A stretch of DNA of 64,000 nt from positions 6,634,001 to 6,698,000 of the forward strand of contig NC_092800.1 of NCBI RefSeq assembly GCF_918797505.1. The letters run 5' to 3'. The notes under the pieces were generated by a model. The model worked only from the letters and a program-made list of their open reading frames with translations. It was not told the DNA's origin and did no database searches. Every line of letters begins with the position of its first letter. Within the stretch, counting starts at the first letter, position 1. A program made the position numbers and the translations under genes. This DNA comes from Bemisia tabaci (Eukaryota; Arthropoda; Insecta; Hemiptera; Aleyrodidae). Positions 46,701 through 55,700 of this stretch are shown in pieces.

Positions 46701-49700
46701 CCATGTGAGCCCTGGCTCCGAAGTTGCCGCAGTTCTCATATGAGATGCCTGGATGACGTGGCGCATGAATGCAGTTTTTGCTACTTCAAGAAATGGAGAA
46801 TTTGCACACAAAAATTTTATTGCTTCATCTGAGAGTGCCTAATGTGCTGAGTTCGCAGTATTTTTCATAATTTTTTTCCGGCATGGGAAACTAGAGAAAA
46901 ATTAGATTTAAAATTGAGAGAATGTGCCGCCTTATGACGTCATCTGGCGGCATTTTCCATTTAAACACATGTCTTTCAGCAGATTAAGTTATTTTGTCAT
47001 ATTTTCTACAATAATTGTCAAATTTAGAAACTAAGTTCATCCTCGTGCTCAGTTTTCCTGGCAGTGTCATTTTAAAGATAAAATTCACAAAATTTAAGAC
47101 ACCTGCAAATTCTCTATTCATGTTTGAAGTTTTGAAATTACATGGATCTTTACGGCGAAAATCAAGTTCAAACTGACTTCTAGATCCTTAAAATTAGAAT
47201 TTGGGAGCGAATTTTTCACAGAATATGCATCAAGTCTAGTGATACTTTGGATCATTAATACCTCAATTTTTCAAGAACTGCACATGTGCGCCTTGTCCTC
47301 CAAGTCCCTCATATGGACGTATTTCTGCTAAAAGGAACTATGTGCTGTGCATAGGGTTTACATGCAACATAGTTCCTTCTAGTATAAATACGTCCATATG
47401 TCGTCAGTCCTCTGACGTAAGGGCATAATTATTTTTTCACATGAGCCTCGGTAAGTATAGATTCATGAGGAGAACAGGGCTCAGGTTGAAATTAAGATAC
47501 GCCTTTACGTCAGAGGAGCGACAATCTGTGGGGCTCTTGGTTCAGAGCCGATTCTATTGCACCTGGTTGAAATCATCCTCCAGCGGGATGATTATTGAAA
47601 TTGATAAACAAAGCAAAATCAGTAGAAAAAGAAGACATTGAGAGTGTGGAGCAATCTTATTGGTTGAAATGGGTGGTTCCCATTGACTAAGGGAAAATGA
47701 ACGACTAACCATAAGGTCTCTTGTAGGTTGCCGTTAGTTGGTCTATTACTTACCACCTATGGTCATTGCAACCACCCGCTTCCACCTGTAGGATTCCTCC
47801 ATATTCCTTTTAGCTTATTTGTCTATAGCTTTGTCTATCAATTTTAATACTCGGCCCGTCGGCAACCGAGCCTAAGTGAGTTTTTCGGAAAATATTAGCC
47901 TAATGCATGAGCGGAACTAAGAACTTTTAGTGGGGGCAGAAGGGCATCTCATCAAAGGGGGATCTGGGGGGCACATTAATACAGCCCGCATGGGGAGGCT
48001 TGCCTGCGTCTGGAGACTTCCTTAGCTCCAGATGAGAGTTCGAGTAATTTTCGTACGTTTGAAGAGAGGTTCGGAGGGTGGCCTCTCCGCGAAAATTTGC
48101 AAAATTGAGTCGTCTCAGGAGTTACTTTGAGCTGTTTTCACCAAAAAAATCGATCCAATTACAACGTCTAAGATGAAGATATATCACGCACTTACTTATC
48201 ACAATCTTTCTTGAGAGGGGCCAGGTAGATAATCTAGGTGGCAGCCTCCCATGGTCTGATGCAATGTTTAAATTTTCTAGTACGAGAAATCGTAAGCTTT
48301 TCCGGCTGTTCAAGTATTATGTAAGCAAATTACAGTGAAGGGGGGTCTGAACTGACTATATCGGGTCTTATGAGGGAAGAAGGGAGATGAGGATTAGATC
48401 AGTCTTACAGAAAACGTCCCAATTTAAAATATTATTTTTTCAATGTTAATAATTTGTCCTACTTTTTTCAGGCTTTTCAGTTATTTCCCCAAAAATCGGA
48501 GGATGGGGTGAGGCCAAGCTTACTAAATTCAAAGAGGTGCTGAAAAGTTATCTTAAAGGGGTTGCTCTACAAAAGGGAAAGGGAGATCATTCATGAAGTC
48601 GGCCAAAATTCCTTATGCAACTGTTGAACGGCCCGTAACAAGAAAGGGGTGGATTTCCTTCGTACTGAGCGTTAGGACACATGGAATAAATTCGTTTCTG
48701 ATGGACCTCCTGCCTCTAGTATTGACTTTTATAGATGAGATGGAACCATAGGGCGAAACCGTCGTCAAGCAAAAATTTTATTGCAAAGTTGCAAGCAAAT
48801 GGGCTATATTTCCAGGAGGATTAAAAATACCGAAGAGACTTTTGATTTGAATACACAGGTGGATCCAGCAACAATGGCATTTCTACATTTAATATATGGT
48901 GGATAATTGATCTTTGTCAGAGCACCTGGTCGCTCCAAGAATCGATTAATTTCCATATGTTTAAATGGAGAGAAAATAATGTGCCGATTTGCTAGATTCG
49001 CCAATAGTTGAATACAGCCTTGGCAGTGATGTGGCGTGCTATACGATACATCGATTGATCTACCATTTAAACCCATAGGGAAGGATCGATAAACAGGGTG
49101 CTTGCAATGAGCACCTGAATTATCGATTCTCTATCACAGCTTCAAATGGGGGAAAATCGATAATCGCTCGTCGTATGAATAGTTTGCGGAGAGAGCGTTG
49201 CCCACGTGGCAATACTGTCCTCTCAAATTCATTATTTCATTATTTCCAAACTATGCAAGCACATGCCTCCTGAAAAATGTGAGCCCAACTTGCTACAGCA
49301 TTACAATAAAGACCGTTCGAATAATTAATGGGCCAATTTTGAATCAAGTAAGGGGCTAGGGAGGGAACGAAAGGTAGAGAAACATACACCAACGAGCCGT
49401 CACAAAATGTAAATTGGTAAAAATGAAACATGAAAACAGTTGGGGCTCAGTTGGGGGGGGGGCAGGGGGGTCAGTTGGGGGGGGGGGTTAGTTTCAGTGT
49501 GGCTCATTACCCGCCTGCACCCTCATCCGAAACTTTTCCCTTTTTTCAAAGGCTGAAAGGGGGTCGGGAATTGAAACTTTTTAAATATTGAGCGAGCCGT
49601 AGATTTTAGCTGCGAACGCTTTTGTCCGTTTTGTAGCGGGGGCAGAGTTAAAAACTTCGTACGAATTTGGCGGCTCATGACAATAATTGTTCTCAGAAAA

Positions 49701-52700
49701 TAATTACGTCGGATCGACTGTTCGATGGGAAAATTATCAAATCCAGCATCAAATAAAATTTGAAGAAGATTCGAAAAAGCGTGTTACTCTCGGAAAAGTT
49801 AGTTAGTTATTATTACTAGTCATTCAGCAACTTTGGCTATTAATGTATTTACAGAATATATGAGGGGTGAGTAGAGGTGTCTATAGTCACACTAATCAGT
49901 ACCCCAGTACCGAAAGGACCTAACTCACATTTTTTTCAAAAATCAAGTTAGTGGCGTTTTCAAAATCTCCATTAACGGTTCGTGTTTTTGGAAATTTGAC
50001 AGCGCCGCCGGTCATGAGATACAGAGTTTTAAAAATTGCGATTGAAATTGGAATCAATGGGACTGACGCGCGGTTTTTTTATCTCTAAAATACTCCCTGA
50101 TATCTCTAAAATACCCTGATATCTCTAAAATACTAAAATGGAATTGGGTATCTTTTGGCTCTAGGGTACTGATAAGAATTTGCGAGACTAGGAAAAAGAG
50201 ATATCGGGGTAAGAGATGAGATGAGAGGAGGGATAAGAAAACAGCGAAAGAAATCGAGAGAAACAGGCCGGAAAAACGAAACGTGCGTATGTCAATGATT
50301 GTCGACCAACGTCAAAAAGCGGTTGTTTATAAGGCTTCAGTAACCTTAATTCGTGATAAAAGTAAACTTTTTCGGTAGATAATACCCGCGCGGCACTGTA
50401 AAATGTTTTCGTTCTAAATGATAACACGTAAAGTAACTTATGCAAACACAAATTGACTCATCCTTACCTGTGTCGGGCATTCTGCGACCACCCTTGGGCT
50501 GAAATTTCACCCCTTGTGGACTGCTGTTCGATGAGAAGCTGAAGTATGCCAAAAATTGCGATCTGATTGTTGACTCCTCAATCCTGTAACAGAAAAAATT
50601 ATAGTCAGAATCACTTATGGTTTAAATATACGTCGAACATATATAATTGGAAAACCTCCAATACTGGAAGTACCATATTCGTGTAAATTATTTAAAACTC
50701 TTTTAATAATACAAATTGCTTGTTTGTTTCTGCTATTGTATATAATTTGTTTTGTAAAAAAAAATGTGATACACAAAAGTTGCTTTATTTTTGGTTTTGA
50801 TGGTTGTTCCTACTTCTCAGCCGATGTAATTTGCTATGAATTGATCAACCTGGTTTCAAAAGTCTGCATGGAATTCAACACAAAATGTTTATCACTAGGG
50901 CCTCATGTTTCAAAAATTTTAATTTCGCATCCGAATTTGAGCGTGAAACTACTAGGAATTATATCTTTGAACACAGCATGGGATCGAACATTCTGAATCC
51001 TGTCGTTAACTATAAGCTTACGTATGTTCCAGGGAGCAATAAAGAAAAACAAAAGGTGTTCCTTGGGATAATTTTTACACTAATAAACTCAATCTAATTA
51101 TAGAGAGAGAACGGGAACATTTCCTGTACAAAGGTGGTGAGTGAGTAGTTAAATACAGCGTGCCCACCTCATAAAACTGGAGAGGGTGTCATGAAAACAA
51201 AGGGTTTGTTCTCGACAACGATGTTATGCGGCACGCAAAGCAATCCACGTTTATTGCACCTCATCAGCATCGCGATTTTTTTTATTTTTTTATTTTTATT
51301 TTTCATCGTCCTCCTCTTTCCTTCAGTAGCACGATTTTAACCAAAAGAACTATTCTGGCCAATGTGCACATCAACTTTAGCCCGCTCTGCATAGTTATAG
51401 GTAAATGTGTGATAGAAAGCTAATTTTTATGATGTAAGAAATGAGAGGGAAAAGGAACAGAGTAAAAAAGAGGAAGAAGGAAAATAAGGAGAAGTAATAG
51501 AAGAGAAATGTTTTTTCCGTCACTGGAAGATGGATGCGTGAAGCAAAGTCCTTAAAATGATCATAAAATTACCATAAATTTTACATAAGATTTTGTCCCA
51601 TTTTAAATTATTTTCTCGTCGTGAATTAGGAGTAAAATTAGACTATTGACCAACGGGAATAAAAATCTATTGAAGATATAGAGGATATTAGACTTTTTAA
51701 ATAAGTAATATAGTCGACGAAGCATATGCGAATGTGCCTAGAAAAAAAATTAAAAATAAACCAAAATTATACTAAGGCCCTGTCCACACAAGCGTGGTTT
51801 GAGGAACTTATTCGACGAACTGCTCAGTTCCCGGAACTTGTTCCTTGAAAGGAGTGATGCTGTCCACACGAGTTCGCCCGAATTGGAACCGGAACTTCAA
51901 TAAGACTATACAATTATTGCAAAATAATAGATTATTACGGCCGCCAAAGTAACAAAAATAAATTTCAAGACATGTAAAGGACGTAAGAAACAAAAACAAA
52001 CAAATTCACAAAAAAAAACATTTGTAGAAGCTCGGAGTATGGGGAAAGTTCCGGGTTTAGGAGGAATAAGTTTTCAGCTCAGCTAAAACTTGTTCCGGGA
52101 ACAAGTTCCTCGAACTAAGTTCCGCGAACCGCGCTCGTGTTGACAAGGCCTAAAACCAACACTTAATCTATTGAAAAAACTCAAATAGAAATTGATCAAA
52201 AATTTTTCTTTCATCAACATCTTCTTTAATTTTGAAATTAACACTATCATGCAAGTCTACAAGTCCAAAATTTGATCAAGAAGTAGATTTCGCGGTACTT
52301 TAATTCTTACATACCCTACCTAATGGCCCATTGAAAGATTCATTGGATGTAATTACCATCAAATCGTTAGATTCCGGAGTGGAATTGGACGAATTTCTAT
52401 CAAACGGAACTTTGTGCATTAAGATATGAGCCCTGAGACTCATAAGAATATGTGCATGGCAGGGCTCACGTCATAATGCTCATAGTTCCGTTTGATAGAA
52501 ATACGTCCAATTGATTATCATCTTGTCGCTCGACGTGGCACGACGCTTTCTTGACCGAGCAATTTGTCGTTCTCAACTTGATTACGGGAATAATTTTAGA
52601 GACCCCTGCACGCTTCCTTGATTAGAAATGACACTGTTTAGCCAGTTCATATTTGCACTTTCAGTTCTAATTAAGCCGTAACGCCACGGCGCGTCTCGAC

Positions 52701-55700
52701 GATAATGGCAGCTCGCGCAGCGATGCTAAATGTGCAAATTAAATTCCGTATTTTATTGCTTCCTCTATAATGGAGATGTTGCATGTGTGAGGGATTTGCG
52801 ATTTGACCGTTGATTCTTGTGTAAAAGTTCGCGAGAAACACGATGGTGCTACTGGTTGTCTCTGAAATAATCTCCCACGCTCAAAGAAAGCTCTCAAAGT
52901 GAGGCCAAAATGGAGGGGATATCCCACCCTACCCCTGAGAGTCCACCTCTACATCAAAACAAACTCTCCATGCAAAGATAGGGAGCAAATACAATAGCAG
53001 TGATGCCGTGTTTTCAGTTTTGGAGTCCCCAAATAAAGTGGCAGCCCTGTCAATGTATTTGCTCCCTATCTTTGCATGGAGAGTTTGTTTTGATGTAGAG
53101 GTGGACTCTCAGGATAGCGTGGGATATCCCCTCCATTTTGGCCTCAAGTTGAGAACTTTTTTTGAGCTTGGGAGATGATTTCAAAGAAAACCAGTGGCCC
53201 CTTCGTGTTTCTCGCGAACTTTTACGTAAGAATCAAAGGTCAAATCGTAAATCCCTCACACATGCAACATCTCTATTCAAGCGTTAGATTCGTAGTGAGG
53301 ACAGGTCATAAATTACAGAGGGCACTTTTTCCATGCCAACATAATTGTAAAATACTCGTGTGAGTACGCCGAAAAAAAAGTGATGTTGATTTAACATCCT
53401 GGTTGTGAAAAAAGTGTACAAGAATTTTCAAATTGCTGAATTAACCACTACAGCAGTTACTTTAGCAATGTCAAGATGTAGAACTAACTGCCGTGGCGGG
53501 TAATTCAGCATTTCGTAAGTTCTCGCACACATCTTTTACATTCAGAATGTTGAATCAACATCACTTTTATTTCGGTGTAGTTGCATAAATAGTTTCACTT
53601 TTTATTATCCGCCTCTTGGTCTTATTTTTCGTGGACTGGCTTAAATGTAGAGTCAGGAGACATGGAGCTTAAGGTTGATCATGTTTCTTTAAATATTTTT
53701 TTCAAGTATCTGTAGGTACATTCCTATCGCCAGAGCCAGTATATGCTCGTGCTTGTATGATATTTCGACTCTCAGCTAGCACTGGTGACCAGCACTGACC
53801 TAACGTACGTTTGTATTCATTTTCCATATCGAGGGCTAAGGAGAAATACCACCCAACTGATAATTTTGGCAAAAATGAGTCAGTGATTTTGCCACATTCT
53901 ACAGTATAAAATACGCAAGCTGACGATTTTCGTTTTTTCCAATGGACCACTAGACAAGGTACGAATTTCAGCATTCTGATACATGTTTCTTTACCAAAAT
54001 TTCACGTAAAACACGACGCGCACAACGAAAATCACCGAAATCAACTCCTTCCGAAGATATTTAATGATTCTTGATGTGTGAATTGAAACCACCCGCTCAT
54101 GAAAACTCAATGCTCTACGTGATTCACATTGCGCGCTAAACGTTATTATGAACGTCTCTGCGATAAAAAAAAAATCTGGCAACCTCAATCTTGACGCTTT
54201 GGCTCAGCTATAGCAAATTACTTATAGTTTGAAAAACACCTGGTGGGAAATGAAAATTGCTCGATTGAGAAGCTTGCTGAAACCGTTGTAGTGCGCGATT
54301 TGACTCACGTAGAGCTTTGAGTTTCTTGTAAGCGGGCAGTTCAAATTCCTCGTAACCAATGTGAAATAAAAACGTTAATATCTCCTTTAGGAGTTGGTTT
54401 TAGTAATTTTCGTTGCGCGAATCGTGTTCTTCGTGAAATCCTGGTCAAGAAACATGTATTAGAATGCTTAAATCCGTACCTTGTCTAGTGGTCCATTCTG
54501 TAGGGGGGCGCTGTAATGAGGCTGCAGTGTATGAAACAATTGCAAATCTAACCTCGAAATTACAAAAATGGCGAAGTTTTCTCTTCGTCCCGCAAAATTG
54601 TCAGTTTGTAGATAGGCGGTATTGTCCCTTTATCATCAATATTCGGTTCTGAACTTCATGAGGAGCAGTGGCGTTACGTGCTTTGCGATATATCGATTGA
54701 TCTGCCATTTAAACCTATGGAAAAGGATCGATAAACAGCGTGTTCGCAACGAACACCTTAATAATCGATTTTTTACCATAGCTTTAAACGGGGAAGTATC
54801 GATAATCGATCATTCACGCCTCGCCACTGATGAGGAGACAACAAAAATGAAAAAATAGCCCGAAAAATTTAACTAAAAAACCATTAAAACTTCATGAGAA
54901 GTCATTAAGGTGATTCGATGGACGCCATATTTCGTGTCAGAACGGTAGGCGATACATCGCATCAATTAGTTCCATTTTTTCAGCTACTCGTCATTTTTCT
55001 TCAAATTTGAGATCGCAATTCTGTTGTCAGGAGACTAAAGCACTCACTTACCAATTTTAACAAAGAAATTCAACGTAATAAAGGCGTGGTTTTTTTAGAG
55101 AGATAATATCGCAATCGAGTGCAGTTTCGATATCAGTATCGAATGCGATGTTTTCTCTCTGAAAAAACCACGCCTTTATTACGTTGAATTTCTTTGTTAA
55201 AATTGGTAAGTGAGTGCTTTAGTCTCCTGACAACGGGATTGCGATCTCAAAATTAGAGAAAAATGACGAGTAGCTGAAAAAATGGAACCAATCGATGCAA
55301 TATTTCGCATACTGTTCTGACACAAAATATGGCGTCCATCGAATCACTTTAACAAAAAAACGCAATAAAACTTCATGAGAAGTCATTAACATACTTTTCG
55401 CTATAGCCTAGAGGTGGATGGATTTCCTTAGGTAGGATAGCCGCAGGAAGCTTATTCGTACCAATTCCGAGAATCGCGAGAATACAAGGAAAAACCGCTG
55501 CCAATTTGTGCATAAAAATTAGCTCATTATCTTAAATATTTAAAATGGAGACCGGTAAATTTGCTGAAGTCTGGCAACGATGCGCGATACAACGCGTGGG
55601 ACATTAGCGCGAACTTTCGTCATTTCAACTCGCGTCGCAGCATGATAAGGGCCTGTAATGACCGTTCACGCATTAATTTCACTAACCGGGAGTACTTTCT

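Noticed and set aside
46675..46720. tRNA-like GAGTTCGAATCCC
   Set aside because: The bases around the TTCGAAT loop do not form a T stem, and no anticodon or acceptor stem is present.
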